From positions 4,736,027-4,800,026 of the forward strand of contig NC_054390.1 of the NCBI RefSeq assembly GCF_001625195.1: 64,000 bases of DNA. Direction: 5' to 3'. The DNA comes from Drechmeria coniospora (lineage: Eukaryota > Ascomycota > Sordariomycetes > Hypocreales > Ophiocordycipitaceae). Numbering within the stretch: the stretch's first letter is position 1; every line of letters starts with the position of its first letter. Under the pieces are notes generated by a model. That model ran no database searches, was not told where the DNA came from, and was given only the letters and a program-made list of their open reading frames with translations. Below are positions 49,186 through 62,214 of the stretch, piece after piece. The translations under genes were made by a program, and so were the position numbers.

Positions 49186-50107
49186 TCTTTGGAGAAGCCA
49201 TTCATATTCGCCTACTCGTCCCACAAGACGGATGGGATGCTAGCCTCACGGCGGCTTGAAATGTCGTCAACCTCGCTGGCCCTTGGCGGACCGTTGACTG
49301 TAGTACTACAGCCAGACATGTGGAAGCAGGTTTTCCGGCGGCAATTTAAGAGCGAGCCATCATCCATCGATACCCAAGGGTGTCAATTCTACTCTATTGC
49401 ACTGCATATTTCCTTGCTACGTGAAATCATGAAGACATCATCAACTTTTCATCGTGAAACTCGTGGATATTGGGGTAGAAGCTCAACTTTGGTGCGGGAG
49501 CAGCTATCCGATAGACCCCGACAATCTTTTATGCACATCACAGGCCATTCATACATTCATACATATATTTATCATGCACGAGTCAGGCCCTCCCAGGTTC
49601 GGTGAGAGTTATCATTAGGGAACGTTGCTGAATCGAGACGATGAAATGCCTTGCGTCGCTCATGACGCTCTGGTACGTCGTCGTGAAATATCTCGCCCCA
49701 TGTGGATTGCGAAGTGGTGTATATGTAGTGCTGCGAAAACAGATAATGGCAATGAAAAGGGCTCGTATTCATTACCAAAGTCTGCATGTAACACCCGAAT
49801 GGTAATGTAGGACGATGCACTTTGTTGCAATCGCCGACATGAGACCGACATCATATCGTCATTCGCAGCAGGGGCATGGGTCCATTGCGACGAGGGTGAG
49901 GTCGGCATATGCCAAAGAGGGGTAGCTGCGAACAACCTGCGTGATCGGGGCGTCGAATCTTGAGGAGAACCAGAGAGTACTGACTGATTCCTCGAATCTT
50001 GAAGTGTCGAGCATTTCCTACTTGCAATCATTCTGGGACAATTATTTCACATGGCATATCTCTCTGCGTTCGGGCCAAGCATCTTGGTTATGCCTTGAGT
50101 TGTCAAT
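49186..50107. other. Intergenic, nothing supported
   Basis: The frame after the MYND stop stays open to 49605 without an ATG at its start and shows no domain; it is likely 3' UTR. Promoter of the GH2 gene lies at the right end. Confidence 0.5.
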
Positions 50108-52386
50108 ATGTCAGGCAGAGCAACCAGCATGCACTTCACTCTCTCCTCTCTCCTTTGGCCAATCTTGGTCCTGTCTAATATTCTTGCCACGGCATCTCCC
50201 GCATCCGAGGCCATGAGCGCTCCTTTGCCGTACAAGGTCCAAAAACCTCCTCTGGATACCGACTGGACCTTCAAGGTGGGAACGAACGCTTGGCCCGAAT
50301 ATCCGCGCCCACTGCTTCGTCGAGATGATTGGAAGAGCCTCAATGGGATCTGGACATACGAAGGGGCTACTGCCACCACGTCCGCCTCGGATGCGTTCAG
50401 AAGCGGACTTCTTGGTCGCGAGGTTCTCATCCCGTCCTGTATCGAGAGTGCCTTGTCTGGCATACAAGAACTTGACGTGACGAACATGCGGTTTGCGAGG
50501 AACTTTGCCGTCCCGGCTTCGTGGGCAGGAAAGACTATACTCCTCAACTTCGAAGCCGTCGACTACGAAACGATCGTGTTCGTGAATGGTGTCAAGGTTG
50601 GTCACCACATCGGAGGTTACTTCCGCTTCAGCGTCGACGTTTCAAAACACGTGTCTCCTCGTCAAGACAACCACCTGTATGAGATTCCTCGACAGAATGC
50701 TGCTCGCCGTCAAAATAGCTCATTAATGCCGTAGATTGGTGCTTGTCTACGACCCCACAGACTTAGAGGTGATTCCGGTAGGTAAGCAGACTAGGAACCC
50801 TAGGCACATCTGGTATAGACCATGCTCTGGTATTTGGCAGTCTGTTTGGATGGAGGCTGTCTCCTCAAACTACATCACCCAGCTCGACGTCTCCGCGGCA
50901 GCAGACGGCTCAGGTAGGGTTGTGACGTGTTTTTGCAGTAGCCTGACTAGTTGCTCATTTTTCAGTCGCTTTGACAGCTCATAGTTCAGGAAAGAATGGA
51001 GCAAAAGTCAAGTATTCGATCATCGACAAGGATGGTCTTGAAGTTCTTAGTCAGTCCGGGTATTCTGATACCGAGCTCAAGACCATGGTCGACTCGCCCA
51101 AGTTGTGGTCACCATCGTCACCAACATTGTACAACATAACCGCGAGCATGGACGATGATCATGTGCACAGCTATGCTGGTTTCCGAACAATCTCGGCTGG
51201 TCTTGTTCATGGTATTCAGCGGCCGCTGCTCAACGGCAAATTTCACCTCATGATCGGCACCCTTGATCAGGGCTTCTGGCCCGATGGAGTGTATACACCA
51301 CCAAGTCGAGAGGCCATGGTATATGACTTGGCGATTCTCAAAAGCCTGGGTTTCAACATGGTTCGGAAGCATGTTGGTCGCATCCTCCCCCTGGAAGCCA
51401 GCACACGCGCGCATTGGCTCCTCACACCCTGTAGATCAAAGTCGAGCCCGATCTATTCTACCAAGCGTGCGATGAGATTGGATTGATGGTGTTTCAAGAC
51501 ATGCCAAGTCTCCCCGACGACGCAAGTCGGCTCCCAAATCCCACGCAGCAGCAGGAATTCCAGCGACAGCTGGAGATGCTCATCAACGAGCACAAAGGCT
51601 ATCCCTCCATCGTGACGTGGGCAAGTGCATGGCTTCAGCGCCATAGACCGCATCATTGCTGATATGCACTCCAAGGTCATCTACAACGAAGGGTGGGGAC
51701 AGCTCCGAACGGCGCCATGGCCTGAAGAACAGCTGGTAGATGTCGTTCGAAAACTTGACCCAACTAGGCTGGTTGACGCTGTCACAGGCTGGCATGACCA
51801 TGGCTTTGGCGATTACTCGGTGAGTGTTCCTGGCCACGATGGCTGGTTGCAGGATATTGTATGGATAGAGACCTTATCACCTCCCGTCAAGGACAACCAC
51901 CATTACGCAAACCCTCAATGCGGTGCACCGTTTTACTCGCTCGCCTCCTCCCCGTATGATTCCAATCGAATCGGCTTCCAAGGGGAGTTTGGGGGGGTTG
52001 GTCATAACGTCTCTGCCAAGCAGTATGTTCTCTGCTTTCCAAGCATAGCTTGACCAGCAGTTTTTCTGGAAAGCCTCGGTGGCTGAGCATGTCTACACAG
52101 TCTCTGGAAGGTCCAACAAGCCGTGGATACGATTAACCAAACGTATGAGCTCAACGCGGACCTGGAAGCGTACAACTACCGGGCAAGCGTAATTTTCAGA
52201 GAGCTTCGCGAGCAGATTGAAAAGTACGCATGTAGCGGTGGCGTGTGGACGCAAACGACCGACGTTGAGGGCGAGGTCAATGGCCTCCTGACCTACGACC
52301 GTCGTCTTTTACGGCCGAACACTGAGCAGTGGCGACGGGACATTCAGAAATTGTATGATGCTGCTCGCCAAAGAGGTGGTGTTTAG
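50108..52386 (+). CDS. Secreted glycoside hydrolase family 2 (beta-galactosidase/beta-glucuronidase type)
   Basis: Seven exons: 50108-50676, 50735-50913, 50966-51372, 51435-51620, 51676-51819, 51892-52022, 52101-52386; total 633 residues. Intron 4 is GC-AG (GCAAGT...CCAAG); the others are GT-AG. Intron 5 (72 nt) is a multiple of three without stops and could be retained. Signal peptide near the N-terminus (LLWPILVLSNILATASP; ATG 50108 or 50129). GH2 sandwich domain: FEAVDYETIVFVNG and GGYFRFSVDV. Catalytic barrel: RKHIKVEPDLFY, VIYNEGWGQ (acid/base Glu), WHDHGFGD, GFQGEFGG (nucleophile Glu), GGVWTQTTDVEGEVNG. Sugar specificity is not decided by these motifs. Confidence 0.88.
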
Positions 52387-53063
52387 GGGCACTCATGATG
52401 GAACCATTGTCCGACCGGCTCGCAAGCATCGTCGCAGCCTTCCCTCCATCATCGCCCCATCAAGTCATACTGCAGGGTAGGAGGAATTGTTTGCATTCTG
52501 TTGCTCGCGACTCTTGCGGACTCTAACCGCAGTTTCCCGTTGGACATGAATATTCGTCTTTACCTTTCGAATAGTATAGAAAAGTATACATGTCTTGAGG
52601 CTATCTAATCACGCAGGCAGCTCCAACCATGATATTCCGGGATGCCCCTGTCCACCAGCCTCGAAATACCAGCCTCAATGTCGGATGGCGCGAAATCCCA
52701 ATCTTGGCGACTGCACTTGTGTCTACGGCGTTAAGAATGAAGGCTTGTCCTGTTGCTTATAAAGCGCGTCAGTCTATTCTTGTTACAAGTATAATTGCTG
52801 TAACGTACACAGTAGTAGCACTGCGGCCAATGACCATCTTGATGAGGTGACTGTTGTCTCACCCCCCTCTTGCTCTCGACTCAAAATTTCCTAGTATCTA
52901 CCACTCTCCAATCCCCAAAAGAAAACTCGCCAGACCATACCGTCGCATGCGAATGGTCAGTCCCAAGCCATTTATTTCCTCCGTCTTGAAATTTATTCAT
53001 CTTCATTTTATTCGGACCATGGGCGCACGTTGCTGTGAGTGAAAGGGCTACGTCGAGACTTCA
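52387..53063. other. Convergent spacer, nothing recognised
   Basis: 677 bp between the GH2 gene (+) and the toxin-like gene (-). Low-complexity pyrimidine-rich stretches, no gene. Confidence 0.5.
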
Positions 53064-55396
53064 TTAGCTGCAGCCGTCGAAGGGACTGGTTTGAGGCCTG
53101 CAAGGAAAGCACGCACTTGAAAACCTCCACCAGTCTGTTTTCTTTTCGCTGGCGAACCTGTCCCTCAGAGACATTTTGGTAATTTGCCGTAGGTCAACTA
53201 TCCGTCTACCGAAATTCGCAGCAAGATCAACGGTATCCAATTTTCTTGCTCCACGTGAGAAGGATTGCATCAAGAAGGTTGAGTTCTTGCCGTCTTGAAA
53301 AGCCAACGACAGTGAATCGTACGATCCAGATGCAGGCACATAGCTAATCTGAAATTCAAACTGCAACTCCTTGATAAATGCGCAAGGTGTCATGTACCAG
53401 TCTGAAGTACTGATATAGAATTTCGCCACTGTCGCCGGTTCGTACGGTAATATGCCCTTTTGCGTAGCGGCCGGATGCTGGTACCACCTATTGAGCGTCA
53501 TGAGTCGGTCGTTTCGTAGCAGAAAGCCAGGCGTCTCGCATTTTGCGCGAAAGGCAATGCCTGGTTACTGATGTCTTAGTTGAAAGAATATCCCTCCTGC
53601 CGAACTGGACAATCATACCTTGAACTTTCCACCAATCGTTTCGGAAGAACCAGATGGCTCCCTTTTCCCCTTGAGCAAGAAGGTACATCTTTTGTATGCT
53701 ACGAATATCGACTGTATCGGAGCCAAAAGCTGCTTTTAGATCTACTGGCTTCCAGGCCTTGTAGCCTCTCATTTCATTGAAGCCAAGTCGTATGGTGCTG
53801 TTGCCAATGGTGGCGAGAATAAAGTCATATGTCCCCGCGTCATCCTCAAACGGTATGACGATGCCGATCTCGAGGCTGCGTATTTTGCGGCAAGGCGACG
53901 ACCTTGCGACGGCAGCTTGCAGCTTCAAGCACTCGGATTTCCTAGGACCATTGTCTCGCCGCTCATGATTGCTCTCGTTTGGCGATGGGCGAGCGGCACC
54001 GGAGGTGCGTAAGAAGATGGCCTCTGACGCGAGGAATTGCGCACACTCGTTCGAGGTCAGCTGATTGGAGAAGATGCTGTCGATTGTGTTTGGGCCGATT
54101 GTTGCAAGGTCCAGTGCCCCAGACGGAATCAGAACCGAGGGTCCTGCTGCGACGGCGGTTTTTGACCCATCAGGCTCATCTCTCGTTGATTCTTCATTGC
54201 TATCCGACAAATCAGAGATGTCATCAGAGATGTCATCAAAGTCGTCGACTGTATTCGCACTGTTCCCTGCGTCCCCTTCTGACAAGTGTATGCGTGACAG
54301 CCTATCAGTAATGTCTTCCACCAAAACTTCGTGATTATCCGTTGCGGGAGCCTCCAGCGGATCGGATTGAGTCCGTTGCGCGGTAGGAGCAGGCTGCTGA
54401 GGTTGAGTGGCAGCAGCCGGCAGTCGAGCGGAAGAAGCGTCTATTGCTGCCTGCCTGTTCATCTCGCGAATAGGCCGCCGCCGTCCACTGATGAAGGTGC
54501 CGGTAGACGTGTCCAGATCGATATAGAAATAGAAGCAGATGTTCGAACTCTCGACGTCTGCCGAAATATCCTGACCAAACGGGTTCGATTGATAGTCGAG
54601 GTATTGGGTAAGTGGACCCCTGCCGGCATTCCTATGCGTTACCATTGTCAACATTTCGCACGCCAACGATTCGAGGTCGAGGATGACTCTGTACGAACCT
54701 GACAATGGCAATGTGACTCGATCCACCGCGCCGACGGAACGCCACACCCATCGTTCGCGGTGGAGTGGTAGACCACCGCTGCCTGTACATGGTCGGCGCG
54801 CATCGCAGGTTCGCGGTCCGCTGCGGACCGGCAGAATTCAGTTCTGTATAGCCTTGGAAGGTCAATAAACGGAGTCGGACGCCAAGCCTATCCATGGCGA
54901 GATACATTTGCGCCAAGGTAACGCCATGACTTATCCCTCGTGGAGGCGCCGGAACGCCAGCTGCTTGAAGTGCTTCCGACGTTGTATAGCCAAGAAGACG
55001 TGCGACGGTGACGAAGAAGCAGTCGGTCCGCAAGTCCATATTGCGCAACCAAGCGTATATCTCGTATTGATTCAACTTTTTCAGCTCGTCTTTTGTCGCT
55101 CGCCGGTGGACGGAGATGAAGTCCGCTGCGCCGAGGACGAATGTTAGCTCGACCGATTCATGCCTGCATTCACGCGTGCATGCTCACGGCAGAGGGAGGT
55201 GATTTCTATCTCGACCGAGAAGGGGCATACTTGAATGATTGCCGTTCATAATGACACCCTGACGGGTAGGAACGGCCGACGACCTGTCGGCCTCGTCGGC
55301 GTTGGCGGCCAGGACCTCGACAGCACCGGCATCGGCATGCTGAAGGCCCCGGGCAAGGACGGAGCTCGCGAGAAAGGCGACCGAGACTGGTCTCAT
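53064..55396 (-). CDS. Secreted enterotoxin-like fungal protein, multi-domain
   Basis: Several exons on the minus strand. The first, from 55396, encodes a signal peptide and ends at a GTATGC donor near 55233. The next, from about 55131 (acceptor GGCGCAG), has a conserved-looking region with a D-C-F site (about 55025) and an S-H-I-A site (about 54715), reminiscent of papain-fold cysteine peptidase toxins. A long hydrophilic linker rich in Asp/Ser/Gln follows (about 54450-54150). The 3' part, 53920-53064, holds two related beta-rich modules, each with a V-D-L-x-A...D-I/L-R motif (VDLKAAFGSDTVDI in the first). I associate these modules with the C-terminal part of enterotoxin-like proteins expanded in insect-pathogenic Hypocreales. 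No ADP-ribosyltransferase domain was seen here. Exon limits after the second exon are uncertain; frames change near 54700 and 53500, which I read as introns. Family call tentative. Confidence 0.5.
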
Positions 55397-56538
55397 GGTT
55401 GAATGCGCTCCGCGTACTGGAATGAGCGGATCTCCTTGACGGAATCGGTGGCTCGTTTCGGAAAGGTAGGGGGGTCACCGGGCCCGGTAAGCAACCGGCG
55501 AGAAGGCCGTACTAGAGAACGACGGTTATTTCGAGCATCTGCATGTTGGTACAGTTTGCAGCAAAGGTGGCGAGAAAGAATGGCATTATATCCTGAGAGG
55601 TCGGGGGTCAATTAATAATACTTTAACCCTGCATGCCGGCAGGTTAGGCTTGCCTGGCCATTTCGATGGGGTCCCGCTCGGCGCCGCTAGGAAACAAACC
55701 ATCACAGTTTTCGTGTTGGGAGTATTTAAACATGGAACCCTGATCGTACTCACCGCTGCTGGTGTACTCGGCAGAAAGAATGTTCCATCGCAGCGGCAGG
55801 TCGAACGAAAAGAAAGTGAGGGTGTCTCTGGACATGAAACACGTACGTCATCTGTCCCTACTCTGCGGAGAAAATGAAGTGGTTAGAAAGGCAGGATAGC
55901 ATCGATGCCGGTATACTATGCAAGTAACAGCATCGTGATGCAGCTGAATAACCTGTGCCTGCAGCTAGCTCAAACCGGCCAACGCCGTCCGGTTCGGTGG
56001 AAGCTCGCCAAAGGCATACTGTAAACAGGCAGCATGATAAGGGGCATGTGTGCTTCGTGCGCCCGCCCCACTGCCATTTTGCGCCCAAGTGTTATGAGAG
56101 GGAAAAGTAAATAGCACGTAGTGGGGTGCGAAAACGGCCTTGTAGGCGATAGCCATCTTGCTGCGCTAGGGGCACTCCGATCAGCACGATTTGGTTCCCC
56201 GAGACGTGCCAAAGAGACGGTGACGCGATGCACACAACGCGACAATTTTTCGTCTGGGTCAACACCAGTCCCTACCAGAATTTGGTGAAACTACCCACAC
56301 TTGATGAGTGCGTGCCTCTCTGGCTCGCGATGGAAACGGGAACGGGAGCAGTCGAGAGTCGGGGTATGGGGTGCGTGTACGGAGCACATGGTAACTCCAT
56401 GTACATCCTTTGCGGCAATACATCGATCTACCCGGCCTGCATCAGATCGAACGACGAATAATGAGTGGCATGTAATACAACTACACCCAAGGATGCTGGG
56501 TTTTGCCGTACACTTGCACCTACAAGTACTCACCTTCA

Positions 56539-56741
56539 AATAGGATGAGTCTCCCCTTTGTAAGGACTTTGTACGGAACTCCATCCTCTCGAGCCGTCAC
56601 GTAGTCGGCCAGTGAGGACTCCAGCATCCATTGAACTTGATTGTCCCTGACCAGAACATAGAGGGCTCTGGTAGAATCGATCGCGAAGAGGGTTAGAAAG
56701 CAACGATATGAATGTGATGTCGTGTTTGTTGACGTTGTCAT
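56539..56741 (-). CDS. Possible exon of an unrecognised gene
   Basis: An ATG-started frame on the minus strand with ordinary composition (RALYVLVRDNQVQWML, VPYKVLTKGRLILFE) runs into a consensus donor GTGAGT at 56538. No family is recognised and the next exon is unclear; it may be a relic. Confidence 0.25.
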
Positions 56742-56869
56742 GATGGAAGGTTGGGCGTACATGCGCATACTGTGGCCGGATTTACTTGCTACCCGAGCCT
56801 TGGAGCCTTAATTTCTTATGCTATGCTTACATGTTGGTACGTACCTGCTCGGTGCGACATCGTGTGCTA

Positions 56870-57900
56870 CCTACACCTAAGTACAGTGCTCCGAACCAAT
56901 CTGGAGTCCGCATGGTCATGATGCAACCTGCCAAGCGGTTTCTTCCTTTCACATCGTTTGATGCTGCCTTTCCTCCTGTAATTATTACTTCTACGGTTGT
57001 ACAGTACATGAAAAATATATGCTTGCATCGTGATGTTCGAGCCCTTAATGGCCAATATCCACTGCACTGAGCAGATGTACCCTGCTACTACTGTATACTA
57101 GTACCGTACATGTATTCCGTAGTAGGGACTATTAGTATGTAGGTGTACTGTACTAAAGTAATTGCACTCGGTGCATGCATTTATGCTGTAATGGTGTACT
57201 CCGTGCTCCGTGCATGTAACTTCGTCCCTTAGGCGATGCTAAGTACTACTAAGGTACTAAGACACTACAAGGAAGTCAGTACAAGAGCGTCCTTGCTAGT
57301 ATTTGTATACTGTACAACTACGCCTACAGCACGGGCAGATGTACGGAATACTCCATGCTACAAGTGGGCACATTATTCCGTGCACACCTATGACGCTTAC
57401 AGTGTTCGTACTGTGTAGAGTACACGTAGCAGCAAGTGCGGAGTACTACTTGTGCATGTACGTAGGTATTGGGAGGATTGTCATGACAGAGGACGAACAT
57501 GCTTGAGTGCACCGAATGGGTAAGCACTCGATATACTGTATACACGTATGTTGTCCGTCCTAGGCACTTGCGAAAGTACTTGAGTTACAGTGCATCTACG
57601 GAGAACTGTATGGGTGTACGGAGTACCCCGTACATTACAACCAAATACTTCCTAGTAGGTATGCTGAATGAAAGTACTGTAGTTGTACTGTACAGTGCTT
57701 TCAGCACACGCACATGTACGGATAGACATGTACATGCGTCACGGGAACAAGTGTTGCAGGTGTACTGTACTCATCGATGAGCGTGCACTCAAGTGCTTGA
57801 CCTGCACCCACCCAAGTATTAATACATACTTGTACATGTACTTGCTGTGCATGTACAAGTACAGCACATGTACAAGTACAGTACGGCGTTCATTACAATA
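56870..57900. repeat. GTAC palindrome tract
   Basis: Dense strings such as GTACTGTACAGTGC, TGTACGGAGTACCCCGTACA (57616), ACTTGTACATGTACTTG and TGTACAAGTACAG over about 1 kb, upstream of katG. Confidence 0.75.
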
Positions 57901-57968
57901 CCTGCATCCACCTATAGCTCTGGTGCTCTAGGTAGCAATACAGGATGCGAAAAGCTCACTGCCCCCCG

Positions 57969-58024
57969 CCCCCCCCCCCCCCCCACCCCGCTCCTCTTCC
58001 CCTCCTCCCCCTCCTCCTCCTCGC
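57969..58024. repeat. C16 homopolymer and homopyrimidine tract
   Basis: C16 at 57969-57984, followed by CT-rich sequence with CCTCCT units to 58024, about 300 bp upstream of the katG start codon. CT-rich tracts are common in promoters of strongly expressed fungal genes. Confidence 0.8.
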
Positions 58025-58231
58025 AGCACAATCTGTGGTGACGGAACGGGACCCCGCCGGCTGGCAAATCGGATTCGAGGCAATCGTCATTGGTCATACG
58101 GTGCGGGGTCCGCGGACCATATAATGCGGGATGTGGTCCCTCCTCCCCAGCAGCTCTGCCGTCCAAACTTCTTCCCCAGTGCCCCCCTCCTCCCCGTTTC
58201 CGCACTATTACCTCCCCCATCCTCATCCTAG

Positions 58232-60678
<2,447 letters not shown>

Positions 60679-60722
60679 GGGAGTAGCAACGAAGGGGGAG
60701 AAAAGTCCGTACGTGCCACTGC

Positions 60723-60728
60723 AATAAA
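60723..60728 (+). terminator. AATAAA polyadenylation signal of katG
   Basis: Canonical hexamer 45 bp after the katG stop codon, followed by a second overlapping ATAAAT string. Confidence 0.6.
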
Positions 60729-61169
60729 TAAATGCAGCGGACGCGGCCAGGGACGCGTGGGAACAGAAGTCGTATTACGCGTAGGACGGCCAAAAATAAC
60801 CAGTCTTTTGACGCTTTACAATGACCAGTTGATTCTTTTTTTTTTTCATCATTCGTTTCTTGCCTCTCCTTTGCGTGCTTCGCCATTGGCCGTGGACGGG
60901 GTCTGTGTCGGGGACAGATTGGAACGTCAATAGTGGTACTTAATGGATGATGAAAAACCATTGTTCTTTCGTGATGTATGACGAGCAGCCGATGTCAGTT
61001 TTCAGTCATTGCTTCGTTCTGTCTCCATTGTAGGCATCGTTGGCATCCACCGCTACCCGTTTTGGCAGTGACAGCGTCTTCCTGCAGGCTACAGAGAATT
61101 ATAGTGAATGCCTAGTATACTTGGAGAATGGTCAATCATGGTAATAGCAATTGATTAATACTCTATAAG

Positions 61170-61790
61170 TAAGTTGCTTGTACTCACTCCGTAAGTACTT
61201 AAGTACTTAGGTGTCCGGAGCAATGCGGAGTAAGTTCTCCGTACTTACTGTTAAGTACAAGCTCCGAACTTGCAAGTACGAGTACATGTACCAGTACATG
61301 TAGATACCTGCAGGTAATTACCCGTATTATGTACTCGTACTTCCTGAAGTTGTGCACCAAGTCGGCTTGGCAGAGGACGGAAGTGCACCGAAGGCAACAT
61401 CGGCACGGCACGTGTGGAATGACAAAAGTACTGTTCATAATTCTCAATGCTCGGCCATGCGCTCCGAAGAGCCTCAAAGGTTATCTAACCGACGTCGCCA
61501 TGACGGGAGCAACTGCCTGCTCACCTTGGACTGATTGGTGTCTCTACTCCTCAGTGAGCCTGGGATGCAAGCCGATGTCGTCATTTGCTGTAATAATGAC
61601 AGCCAGGCGTACCATGCTTACGTACCTGACTTACAAGTACTTATTCGTACTATGTAAGTACATGTACATGTACGGAGTACAAAGAAGTGTATTTGTACTT
61701 GTACCTACAGTGCTTGTAAGCGTTACGGGGTTCTTGCAAGTATGTAATAATTATTAGGTGTAATAATCATTCTCCGTACAGTACATGTGT
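61170..61790. repeat. GTAC palindrome tract
   Basis: Strings such as AAGTACTTAAGTACTTAGG (61199), AGTACATGTACCAGTACATG (61280) and TGTACATGTACGGAGTAC (61664) between katG and the trehalase gene. Confidence 0.7.
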
Positions 61791-62214
61791 GTGGGCAAGC
61801 ACCATAGTGTATTTGGATAACGTAATATTGAGCCGCCAATGTACTTGCTATTTGTCGTTCATGCACCACCTGGCGCTGCACGATGGAGCCGTTTGCGGTT
61901 CAGCAGAGACATTCTCGGCACCTTTCGACGTTGCAACGAACAAACTTGGGCAATGCGACGGGCCATCCAGCGGCCAATCCAGTCGGCAATGGAGAGCGGC
62001 TCCTACCCTCGGGCCGTTTGCGCCGGAATGCCGTCAGAGGCTGCCATCGTGGGTGACGTCGACGGTTACCATGGAAATGATGAGAAATCGTCATGGGATC
62101 CGGTGTATCATTCGACTCTTTTTTTAAATAGCTCCCCGTCGAGTTCGAATCTCATGGCGTTCGGCGAGCGATCTCAGAGCTACCCGAGGTGGACGCACGG
62201 CTGATGTAGGAACC

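Larger units (their letters stand above)
60679..62214. other. Intergenic with GTAC palindromes
   Basis: katG 3' UTR with AATAAA at 60723, a T-rich stretch at 60835-60846, then GTAC palindromes about 61170-61790. No supported gene. Confidence 0.6.

Noticed and set aside
62125..62155. Second T-loop-like GAGTTCGAATCTC string
   Set aside because: Stem pairs only three bases and no cloverleaf can be built around it.
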